Source: Candidatus Falkowbacteria bacterium CG02_land_8_20_14_3_00_36_14 (lineage in GTDB: Bacteria; Patescibacteriota; Patescibacteriia; Patescibacteriales; UM-FILTER-36-11). Taken from it: a DNA stretch of 13,039 nt. Below, in pieces: positions 1 to 5,776 of this stretch. Position 1 is the first letter of the stretch. Every line of letters begins with the position of its first letter. Below the pieces are notes generated by a model, which saw only the letters and a list, made by a program, of their open reading frames with translations, ran no database searches and was not told the origin of the DNA. The stretch spans positions 1 through 13,039 of the forward strand of contig PETS01000146.1 of assembly GCA_002781265.1 (NCBI GenBank), written 5' to 3'. Both the position numbers and the translations under genes were made by a program.

Positions 1-546
1 ATTAGAACAATTGGAAATTGTAATGGGCAGCTTGTGCGTATGGAAATAAGCGCGGACAAGGTGGTCAGCAGCGGCCTTAGAGGCGCTATAAGGGCTTCTG
101 GGATTATAAGCTGTTTTTTCATTAAAAGGTAAATCATCAGACCCCAACGCGCCGAATACTTCATCAGTAGAAATATGGTGGAATCTAATATTTCCATTCC
201 GCCGACTGGCGGATTTAGCCGCATCAAGAAGCACCCTAGTGCCTTCCACGTTGGTTTTTATAAAATCGGCTGAATTTTTAATTGAACGGTCTACGTGCGA
301 CTCAGCCGCAAAATGGACAATTAAATCTATGCCTTTTACTATCTTATTTACTAATTTATAATCGCCAATATCGCCTTTGACAAATTTATAATTAGGGTTG
401 CCTGCTATATCTCTTAAATTTTCCAAATTGCCGGCATAAGTTAAAACATCCAGATTGACAATTTTGTCCTCTGGATATTTATTCAGCCAATAATGGATAA
501 AGTTGCTGCCGATAAAACCGCAACCTCCGGTTATAAGTAACTTCAT
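1..546 (-). CDS. rfbB: dTDP-glucose 4,6-dehydratase, 5' part (runs off the left edge)
   Basis: This is the first 182 codons of an extended short-chain dehydrogenase. The ATG is at 546 and the 3' end lies outside the window. The enzyme converts dTDP-glucose to dTDP-4-keto-6-deoxyglucose with bound NAD, the shared step to rhamnose and other deoxysugars of cell-surface polymers. Visible motifs: the NAD-binding GxxGxxG loop (G7, G10, G13) in ITGGCGFIGSN, FAAESHVDRS near 79-88, STDEVFG at 126-132 with the Asp-Glu pair typical of 4,6-dehydratases, and the YxxxK catalytic pair Y153/K157. Residues 112-117 (S-A-S-R-R-N) are encoded by a 16-base palindromic unit that also occurs in a repeat element at 4190-4205, just before the FHHISTDE strand. 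The HIT gene upstream in transcription ends 36 bases away, and an RmlC-like gene is nearby, which fits a sugar-nucleotide block. Family assignment is firm. Confidence 0.95.
   Translation of the reverse strand, partial: MKLLITGGCGFIGSNFIHYWLNKYPEDKIVNLDVLTYAGNLENLRDIAGNPNYKFVKGDIGDYKLVNKIVKGIDLIVHFAAESHVDRSIKNSADFIKTNVEGTRVLLDAAKSASRRNGNIRFHHISTDEVFGALGSDDLPFNEKTAYNPRSPYSASKAAADHLVRAYFHTHKLPITISNCSN
198..213. repeat. 16-base palindromic unit inside the rfbB coding sequence
   Basis: TCCGCCGACTGGCGGA forms 6-base arms (TCCGCC/GGCGGA) around a 4-base loop. The same arms with loop AGCT occur at 4190-4205 inside a non-coding repeat element. Here it lies in frame within rfbB and encodes residues 112-117, in a part of the family that varies in length. 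Confidence 0.6.
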
Positions 547-582
547 AAATAAAAAATTAATTATTTGCGTGTAATATAAATA

Positions 583-1017
583 TTATATTTTACTTTTCCC
601 GTGTACGGAATCCCGCTTGGCGGTGATTATTTTTTTTGCCGTTTCTTCCGCTTCGCCGTCTCTGTATTTCCCCTGCGGCCAAAGATGGAGCCCGTCGCCT
701 TTCTTTCTCGGTATTACATGAAAATGGATGTGGAGCACTATTTGGCCGGCAATGGGATTATTATTGGCCGTTACGTTGTAGCCAGCCACATCTAGACCGA
801 CTATTATCGCTTGACCTACTTTCTTTACCGCCATGATTACTCGGCATAATTCTTTGTCGGAAATTATTTCTAAATTTTCATAATGTTTTTTAGGAATTAC
901 CAAAGTATGACCGTAATTTACCGGCGCTATATCTAAAAATGCCAAAGTATATTCATCTTCATAAACTTTATAACTGGGAATTTCTCCGGATACAATTTTA
1001 CAAAATATGCAGGACAT
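583..1017 (-). CDS. HIT-family protein (HinT-like), copy 1
   Basis: A 144-residue histidine-triad protein. These are nucleotide-binding hydrolases or transferases, typically purine nucleoside phosphoramidases, and are cytosolic dimers. The triad reads HIHFH at residues 96-100, followed by VIP. CxxC (C3, C6) and H45 fit the zinc-site pattern of bacterial HIT proteins. The segment GHTLVIPKKH is the usual first part of the fold. An ATG ten codons further upstream (1047) exists, but the start at 1017 gives the standard MxCIFCKI beginning. I see no clear Shine-Dalgarno sequence. The C-terminus carries a basic tail of about 14 residues (AKRDSVHGKSK) not seen in the second copy at 1817-2224, to which it is otherwise clearly paralogous. 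It is transcribed towards rfbB, 36 bases away. The exact substrate is unknown. Confidence 0.9.
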   Translation of the reverse strand: MSCIFCKIVSGEIPSYKVYEDEYTLAFLDIAPVNYGHTLVIPKKHYENLEIISDKELCRVIMAVKKVGQAIIVGLDVAGYNVTANNNPIAGQIVLHIHFHVIPRKKGDGLHLWPQGKYRDGEAEETAKKIITAKRDSVHGKSKI

Positions 1018-1148
1018 AAAATAAATTTTTAATTTTTTTCTTGTCATCCCGGCAGGAGTTTATCAGACTATCCGAAAACTATTTTTTTTGTCATTCCCGA
1101 CTTGATCGGGGATCCAGAAAGGTTTAATATTAGACAAATTATGGATTA

Positions 1149-1168
1149 CCTGCCTGCCGTCAGGCTGG
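1149..1168. repeat. Short palindromic unit GCCTG-CCGT-CAGGC
   Basis: An inverted repeat with GCCTG/CAGGC arms and loop CCGT, extendable by two G-C pairs past one mismatch. It lies inside element 1, next to the 30-base unit at 1178-1207, as one of several palindromic modules packed into the same spot. Confidence 0.5.
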
Positions 1169-1177
1169 CCGCTTTCG

Positions 1178-1207
1178 CTCGCCTCGCTGAAGCTATAGCG
1201 AAGCGGG
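1178..1207. repeat. 30-base GC-rich palindromic unit, copy A
   Basis: The unit begins CTCGCCTCGCTGAAGC and ends TAGCGAAGCGGG, and folds as an imperfect hairpin with arms near CTCGCCTCGC and GCGAAGCGGG. A second copy at 9631-9660 matches at 28 of 30 bases although it is embedded in an unrelated repeat family. This points to an inserted module and not to a part of element 1. Confidence 0.7.
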
Positions 1208-1353
1208 CGGGAATGACAGTAAAGTGCAGTTTTTGAATAGTCTGAAGTCTGAATCCAGCAGGGAAACGTGAGTATACTTTATTATCGTTTACAATTTCCG
1301 ATATTCCTGCGGTTTTTCCCTGGATTCCGGGTCAAGCCCGGAATGACAATTTA

Positions 1354-1806
1354 TTAAACTATTTTATAAGGCGAATTTCTATCCGTTTCCCATCTAATTT
1401 CATCAACATCTTCTTTTTTGTCTTTGCCTCGATATAATTCATCTGGAAAATTAACGCACCAGCCGTCTATTTTTGAAACGCATTTATAGCCGTGCACCAC
1501 GCCCGGAGGCACTATTACCATGGTCGGATTGTCCTCTCCGGCTTCAATTTTTAAATATTCGCCTTTAGCCGCGCTACCCTTCCTCTTGTCCCATAAATGA
1601 AGCTCAAAATTTCCCGGTCCAGCAAAAACAAAGCAGTCGCTTTGCTTTTTATGCTCATGCGGTCCCCTAACCACTCCCGGCTTGGTAACGCTGATATAGG
1701 CCATCACCGGCTTAAAGTTAACTTCATCGCTTCTGTAAATCTCCGCCAACGAACCCCGCTTATCTTTATATCTTTCCAGTCTTTTTACCACTACTCCTTT
1801 AATCAT
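1354..1806 (-). CDS. RmlC-like cupin: dTDP-4-dehydrorhamnose 3,5-epimerase family protein
   Basis: A 150-residue protein of the RmlC/dTDP-sugar epimerase-isomerase cupin family. Visible family signatures in order: DKRGSLAEIYRSDE (15-28), VRGPHEHK (46-53), which matches the RGxH motif of RmlC and makes H50 the likely catalytic histidine, PPGVVHGY (100-107), and NFPDELYRG...DEIRWE (119-140). True RmlC is usually around 180 residues, so this is a short member. It could be a 3,5-epimerase, a related dTDP-4-keto-6-deoxyglucose isomerase, or a sugar-binding variant. Nearby rfbB makes the substrate of such enzymes, which supports a role in deoxysugar synthesis. It begins 10 bases after the HIT copy 2 stop, so the two are probably co-transcribed. 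Two in-frame TAA codons end the gene directly beside repeat element 1. Confidence 0.82.
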   Translation of the reverse strand: MIKGVVVKRLERYKDKRGSLAEIYRSDEVNFKPVMAYISVTKPGVVRGPHEHKKQSDCFVFAGPGNFELHLWDKRKGSAAKGEYLKIEAGEDNPTMVIVPPGVVHGYKCVSKIDGWCVNFPDELYRGKDKKEDVDEIRWETDRNSPYKIV

Positions 1807-1816
1807 AAAATATAAA

Positions 1817-2224
1817 TTATAAATTCTCTTCTATTTTCCGCAAGCATTCTTCAGCCTCGCCTTCTTTATAACCGCCCTGAGGCCATCTTTCTAAACCATC
1901 GCCTTCTTTTCTGGGCACGACATGAAAATGAACATGGGCAATATGCTGATTAGCGGCGCTTTTATTGTCCAGAAAAAAACTATAGCCCTTTACGCCCAAA
2001 CCAGCCATAATGGCTTTGCCGATTTTTTTGGCGGCCAGCGACATAGCGCATAGTTCATTATCAGACAAGACTTCCACGTCGGCCACATGCTTCTTGGGAA
2101 CGACAATAGTATGCCCAGGGCTCATGGGCAAAATGTCTAAAAAAGCCATGACGCTATCGTCTTCGTAAACTTTATAGCTGGAAATTTTTTCCGCTATCAC
2201 ATCGCAAAAAATGCAATCTTCCAT
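1817..2224 (-). CDS. HIT-family protein (HinT-like), copy 2
   Basis: A 135-residue histidine-triad protein, paralogous to the product of 583-1017. The triad is HVHFH at 97-101, followed by VVP. C4 and C7 form the CxxC pair and H46 (in VPKKH) completes the zinc-type pattern. The shared C-terminal motif PRKxGDGLxxWPQGxYxxGEAEE is nearly identical in both copies, so they arose by duplication. The product is cytosolic and probably acts on nucleotide phosphoramidates or a nucleotidylated substrate. The downstream RmlC-like gene follows after only 10 bases. A link to NDP-sugar turnover is possible from context, but HIT proteins occur beside many kinds of genes. No Shine-Dalgarno sequence is evident before the ATG. 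Confidence 0.92.
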   Translation of the reverse strand: MEDCIFCDVIAEKISSYKVYEDDSVMAFLDILPMSPGHTIVVPKKHVADVEVLSDNELCAMSLAAKKIGKAIMAGLGVKGYSFFLDNKSAANQHIAHVHFHVVPRKEGDGLERWPQGGYKEGEAEECLRKIEENL

Positions 2225-2350
2225 AAAATTAAATTTTAAAAATCAAATTTCAAATATTAAATCCATATTTTAAACTAAAAACTATTTATAAATAAAATAA
2301 AAAGCTTTTATGTTTTAATTTTGAATTTTGAGTTTTTATATTTTAGTTTA

Positions 2351-2548
2351 TTAATTATTAATTTTTATCTTTATATCATTGATAGTTAATACTAATATAC
2401 CAATAATAAGCCAAAAAATCAACACCCAGTTGATATTAATGTAAGCCAGCACCATCCCCGGTCGTAAAATTTCCATAATGACAAAACACCCTAAAGCACC
2501 GGTGAGCGAATAAAACAACTCTTTAAATATTAAATATAAATTTTTCAT
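2351..2548 (-). CDS. Small two-helix membrane protein, unknown function
   Basis: A 65-residue protein that is mostly hydrophobic. A first membrane segment is at about 10-28 (LFYSLTGALGCFVIMEIL) and a second at about 33-55 (VLAYININWVLIFWLIIG and following). They are joined by a short RPG turn. The tail is short and basic (KIKIN). The gene lies on the same strand between the 478-residue exported protein gene and HIT copy 2, separated from each by AT-rich gaps. I do not recognise a family. It is short, but its composition and coherent membrane topology argue for a real gene. It could serve as a small partner of the exported protein encoded upstream. Confidence 0.7.
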   Translation of the reverse strand: MKNLYLIFKELFYSLTGALGCFVIMEILRPGMVLAYININWVLIFWLIIGILVLTINDIKIKINN

Positions 2549-2584
2549 TTTATTTTAATTTTAATTATTATTATAATTACCTTT

Positions 2585-2695
2585 GTCATCCTGAACTTGA
2601 TCCAGGATCCAGGAGTAGTCGCGACTTACTTATTAATTTTAGTAATAATATTTAGATGCGCCTAACCCTGGATTGCGGGTCAAGCCCGCAATGAC
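2585..2695. repeat. MITE-like element 2 with GTCAT inverted ends
   Basis: The left end at 2585-2612 begins GTCATCCTGAACTTGATCC. The right end at 2668-2695 ends GGGTCAAGCCCGCAATGAC and is its inverted counterpart. Both ends carry internal hairpins. Total length is about 111 bases and there is no coding capacity. It belongs to the same family as the elements at 1090 and 4179 and fills the gap between the small membrane protein gene and the 478-residue protein gene. Confidence 0.7.
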
Positions 2696-2711
2696 AGGTG
2701 AAAATAATTAA

Positions 2712-4148
2712 TCAAAATATTTTTTTTATTTTTTCAAATAATGTTTTTCCTTCCAGATTAATCCTAATTTCGCCAATTTCAATATAATCATTAATATCGT
2801 CATCGGCTTTTAAGCCGGGAATAGAAATTATAAAACTGTATTTATTGTCTTCTTGATACATTCCGATTAAATCAAATTCGGCCGTGGCGCTGTGCCAAAC
2901 ATCGGAACCGACGGTTATAACTTTTTTGGGAAAAATATAACTGGCGATTATGTAATTGACGCCGCTGTCATCAATATTAAAATTATTATCAACTTTTTTA
3001 AGCTGGGGATTTATCAAACCGGCTTGGCTAAAACTAAAAACTCCGTCCCCTGATAAAATTATATCATCTTGGCTTAATTTGATTTCATTCACGCCATCAA
3101 GATTATTAATACTGAATTGTTTGTAAGTTTCACTAACTCCCAATTCTTGGCTGCCGATTTTAAAAACTTGTAAGCTGGCCGGATTGGCTGTCTGGGCGTT
3201 TATTGTTTGGCTGTCCGTAAAAAGGGAAATATTTTTATTGCCGCTGTCCGCAAGCCAAATTTTATTGATAAAAGCCATTTTATTTCGACCAGTAGCAATG
3301 CTTTTGGTGATGATATCGTCATTCGCCCTTAATTCTATTTTATAAGCACCTTCCGGCAGATTGGCTAAATTAAATTTTAATTCCCTATTTTTGCCAACCT
3401 CCCCCACATCAGATACTATGCCGTCATCAGGCAAATTATAATTATCAATCAGTGTATTATTATAATATATATTTAAATTTATAGGATCAGCATCTTTATT
3501 CTTGTTTAAATCTGAAAAAATAAAATTAAAATCCAAATCCTCATCTTTGAGATAAGTATAAAATTGATACGGCCCCCGCAGGGAATAACCAATAATTTGT
3601 TTTTCCTCTGCCGATTTATAATTCGCTAGTAAATATTCTGCTTTAAAATCATAATTATAGACGGCAATCTCGCTTAAATTTTTTTCTTTATCTAAAAATT
3701 CATTAATTGAATTATACTTTTTTCCCCTTTGCAGTAATACTGTTCCGTTTCCCGCTGTCATATCCCAGCTTTGGCTCAACTTGTTTATGATATTATTTTC
3801 CAGCGGCTGTAAATAATAGCGCCAGATTGTTTTATCAGCCAAAACTCCAGCTTCAATTATAGGTAAGACGCTTTCATTTTTATAAATCATGGTTAGCCTG
3901 GCTTTATCAAATTTTCTTGGCACGCGCAGATTAAAATAAACCGGATCGCCGATAATTTTCTGTTGCCCATTTTGCATCTCCCCTACCCGTTCCAAAGGCG
4001 TTAATTTGGAAATAAAATAACTGCCCTGTTTAAAATCATAAACATAGCTGATTTTCCCGCCCGGTACCACCGCCATATAAGCCAGCCAGCCGATAACAAA
4101 GAAAAGTATTAACCATAATGCAATTCTGATTTTTATTATGTTTTTCAT
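2712..4148 (-). CDS. Membrane-anchored extracytoplasmic protein, unknown function
   Basis: A 478-residue protein with an N-terminal KNIIKIR start and one membrane segment at about 8-29 (IALWLILFFVIGWLAYMAVV). A long region follows that reads like a beta-rich extracytoplasmic domain, with many Asn, Asp, Ile and Tyr residues. I see no cysteine anywhere, which fits an outside location. No catalytic motif is recognisable. Repeated strand-like stretches such as INLNIYYNNTLIDNYNL and KIELRANDDIITKS suggest immunoglobulin-like or jelly-roll folds, but this is inference. The anchor lacks an obvious signal-peptidase site and probably stays uncleaved. Neighbours are sugar-nucleotide genes and a small membrane protein gene, so a cell-surface or glycan role is plausible. 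It heads the minus-strand block, with a possible promoter at 4313-4341. Confidence 0.75.
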   Translation of the reverse strand: MKNIIKIRIALWLILFFVIGWLAYMAVVPGGKISYVYDFKQGSYFISKLTPLERVGEMQNGQQKIIGDPVYFNLRVPRKFDKARLTMIYKNESVLPIIEAGVLADKTIWRYYLQPLENNIINKLSQSWDMTAGNGTVLLQRGKKYNSINEFLDKEKNLSEIAVYNYDFKAEYLLANYKSAEEKQIIGYSLRGPYQFYTYLKDEDLDFNFIFSDLNKNKDADPINLNIYYNNTLIDNYNLPDDGIVSDVGEVGKNRELKFNLANLPEGAYKIELRANDDIITKSIATGRNKMAFINKIWLADSGNKNISLFTDSQTINAQTANPASLQVFKIGSQELGVSETYKQFSINNLDGVNEIKLSQDDIILSGDGVFSFSQAGLINPQLKKVDNNFNIDDSGVNYIIASYIFPKKVITVGSDVWHSATAEFDLIGMYQEDNKYSFIISIPGLKADDDINDYIEIGEIRINLEGKTLFEKIKKIF

Positions 4149-4178
4149 ATTATCTTTTTTTTCATTATGAATTCACTC

Positions 4179-4290
4179 GTCATCCTGAATCCGCCAGCTG
4201 GCGGATGAAGGATCCCGAAATTTACGAACTGTCCGTTATTAAACGGGATTCTTCACTACGCTTCGCTTCGCTTGCTTCGTTTAGAATGAC
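4179..4290. repeat. MITE-like element 3 with GTCATCC/GAATGAC ends
   Basis: The left end GTCATCCTGAA is at 4179 and the right end TTAGAATGAC is at 4281-4290, giving 112 bases, nearly the same length as element 2. The left arm is interrupted by the TCCGCC-AGCT-GGCGGA palindrome at 4190-4205. The right arm holds a short CTTCG-rich run (4255-4280). It marks the border between the minus-strand block and the cassette. Confidence 0.65.
4190..4205. repeat. 16-base perfect palindrome TCCGCC-AGCT-GGCGGA
   Basis: A perfect palindrome inserted in the left arm of element 3. The same arms occur with a different loop inside rfbB at 198-213. Confidence 0.65.
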
Positions 4291-4312
4291 GAAAGAATGA
4301 AATGATAATTTT

Positions 4313-4341
4313 ATTATATAATACTTTACCCATAATGAAAA
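4313..4341 (-). promoter_or_regulatory. Possible sigma70 promoter for the minus-strand block
   Basis: On the minus strand TTTTCA (4336-4341) and TATAAT (4313-4318) are 17 bases apart. The -10 box is perfect and the -35 box matches at 4 of 6. The predicted start near 4306 would place repeat element 3 in the 5' leader of the 478-residue protein gene. AT-rich DNA makes such matches common, so confidence is low. Confidence 0.3.
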
Positions 4342-4371
4342 CAAACAATAAAAAACTTGTAATTTTAGAGG

Positions 4372-4446
4372 AGTATTGGTAAAATATTTATACTATTAAT
4401 ATAATTCATTATAATAAAGATAATTATAGTAATTTAATCCAATACT
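4372..4446. repeat. Concentric AT-rich inverted repeats upstream of the cassette
   Basis: Three inverted pairs share nearly one centre (about 4407-4411): AGTATTGG 4372-4379 with CCAATACT 4439-4446, TACTAT 4391-4396 with ATAGTA 4426-4431, and TATAAT 4400-4405 with ATTATA 4408-4413. The arrangement could be an operator or a cruciform ahead of the cassette. In such AT-rich DNA the two inner pairs could be chance; the 8-base outer pair is the more telling one. Confidence 0.4.
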
Positions 4447-4650
4447 ACTAGTTTTAACGCCAATAAGTACGCAGATAACTTATTATGTGAAAAATGCTTT
4501 TTTCCGGCTAATGCCTTACAATTTTCTATAACGAACAAATTTTGTTTTTTATTTTTTAAGAGGGGAAATATAGTGTTTACTCCGCTTCGCTGTGAAAACT
4601 ATTTATTTATAAGGGGAAAAGGATTACAATACTATTGTTAAGAATAATTT

Positions 4651-5772
4651 ATGGCAAAATCTTCAAATTCAAATTTAAAAAATGCGAATAAAGCGAAAAA
4701 AGACGAGTTTTATACTCAGCTTTCTGATATAGAAAGAGAGCTAAAACATTATAAAGAGCATTTTAAAAACAAAATAGTTTACTGTAATTGCGATGATCCT
4801 CGTGTGAGTAATTTCTTTCATTATTTTTCTCATAATTTTGAAAAATTCGGTCTAAAAAAATTAATTACCACTTGCTATAAAAATCAAGAGGTAAATTTAT
4901 TTAGTCAAAATAATTCTGAAAAAGCAATTTATTTGGAATACAAAGGAGATAAAAATGAAAATAATGTTCCAGATATTGAAGAAATTGGGGTTAAACATTT
5001 AAAAAAAGATGGTGATTTTCGCAGTGAGGAAAGTATAGGACTTTTGAAACAAGCCTATATTATTGTGACAAACCCGCCATTTTCTTTATTTAGAGAGTAT
5101 GTAGCACAACTCATGAAATATGATAAAAAATTTATAATAATCGGAAATGTAAACGCTATAACTTATAAAGAAATATTTAGATTATTTAAAGAAAATAAGA
5201 TGTGGTTAGGAGCGAGTATTCATAGTGGCGATAGAGAGTTTGGGGTTCCAAAAGATTATCCATTAACTGCCGCCAGTAGCAGAATTGATGAGAATGGAAA
5301 TAAATTCATTAGAGTTAAGGGGGTGCGTTGGTATACAAATTTAGATTATAAAGAAAGACATGAAGACTTGGTTCTTTATAAAAAATATTGTGGAAATGAA
5401 GATAAATATCCCAAATATGTTAATTACAACGCAATTAATATTGATGTGACAAAAGATATTCCTATGGATTATAAAGGTGCAATGGGTGTGCCAATTACTT
5501 TTATGGATAAATATAACCCCGATCAATTTGAAATAATAGCTTTAGGAATAGTGGGATCTGTTGATTTTAAATCAAATAGAAAAATGGAAATTTTAGATAA
5601 AAATGGAAAACCGACTGGCAAATTTACTTTTAATGCCAAGGGCACACTTTATCGTTTATATGATCCAAAATTAGATAAAAAATCGCCGTCATTTAAAGAT
5701 GTGGTAACTGGCGAATTATATTCAAGTATTTACGCACGAATTATTATAAAAAATAAGAAAGTTAATAAATAA
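4651..5772 (+). CDS. Adenine-specific DNA methyltransferase, EcoRI family
   Basis: A 373-residue N6-adenine methyltransferase of the M.EcoRI type, which transfers a methyl group from S-adenosylmethionine to adenine within a specific DNA site. Family signatures: KDEFYTQLSDIERELKHY (17-34), the motif-I region IVYCNCDDPRVSNFF (42-56), LKKLITTCY (68-76), and the catalytic motif IV NPPF at 141-144 followed by SLFREYV. The length is somewhat above M.EcoRI (about 326 residues), with a longer C-terminal part ending in a basic tail. The target site cannot be read from the sequence; GAATTC is possible but not shown. It is the first gene of a three-gene run. The DUF262-HNH gene starts 4 bases after its stop, so it most likely protects host DNA from that neighbour or marks DNA for it. 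Codons are A/T-ending, unlike dnaB, which suggests acquisition. Confidence 0.9.
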   Translation: MAKSSNSNLKNANKAKKDEFYTQLSDIERELKHYKEHFKNKIVYCNCDDPRVSNFFHYFSHNFEKFGLKKLITTCYKNQEVNLFSQNNSEKAIYLEYKGDKNENNVPDIEEIGVKHLKKDGDFRSEESIGLLKQAYIIVTNPPFSLFREYVAQLMKYDKKFIIIGNVNAITYKEIFRLFKENKMWLGASIHSGDREFGVPKDYPLTAASSRIDENGNKFIRVKGVRWYTNLDYKERHEDLVLYKKYCGNEDKYPKYVNYNAINIDVTKDIPMDYKGAMGVPITFMDKYNPDQFEIIALGIVGSVDFKSNRKMEILDKNGKPTGKFTFNAKGTLYRLYDPKLDKKSPSFKDVVTGELYSSIYARIIIKNKKVNK

Positions 5773-5776
5773 AATT

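Larger units (their letters stand above)
1090..1347. repeat. MITE-like element 1 with GTCATTCC inverted ends
   Basis: The left end 1090-1117 and the right end 1320-1347 are inverted copies matching at 23 of 28 positions. Each end is itself a hairpin; the right one is TTCCGGG-CTTGA-CCCGGAA. An internal GGAATGAC at 1210-1217 could be the true right end of a shorter 128-base unit, so the layout is nested. No coding capacity. The right end lies 7 bases from the stop codon of the RmlC-like gene, so it may act as a transcript end or stabiliser. Confidence 0.7.
1018..1353. other. Intergenic repeat region between HIT copy 1 and the RmlC-like gene
   Basis: These 336 bases contain no credible gene. 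They hold nested inverted repeats: a GTCATCCCGG start at 1043, an imperfect 16-base pair (1065-1080 with 1228-1243, 14 of 16 matching), an inner GTCATTCC...GGAATGAC unit at 1090-1217, and a second GGAATGAC end at 1347. A GC-rich 30-base palindromic unit sits at 1178-1207. Confidence 0.8.
4149..4650. other. Divergent intergenic region upstream of the methyltransferase cassette
   Basis: These 502 bases contain no credible gene. They hold repeat element 3 (4179-4290), a TATAAT box readable on both strands (4313-4322), a set of nearly concentric AT-rich inverted repeats at 4372-4446, and very AT-rich DNA up to the ATG at 4651. I find no convincing promoter just before the cassette. TACAAT at 4625-4630 is a weak -10 candidate without a good -35 box. 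Confidence 0.7.

Noticed and set aside
1018..1047. Longer HIT copy 1 start at 1047
   Set aside because: The family normally begins with MxCIFC, which matches the start at 1017, and the extension runs into repeat sequence.
583..2224. Plus-strand frames at 601-795, 636-836 and 1597-1815
   Set aside because: They are antisense shadows of the HIT and RmlC-like genes, with no family features.
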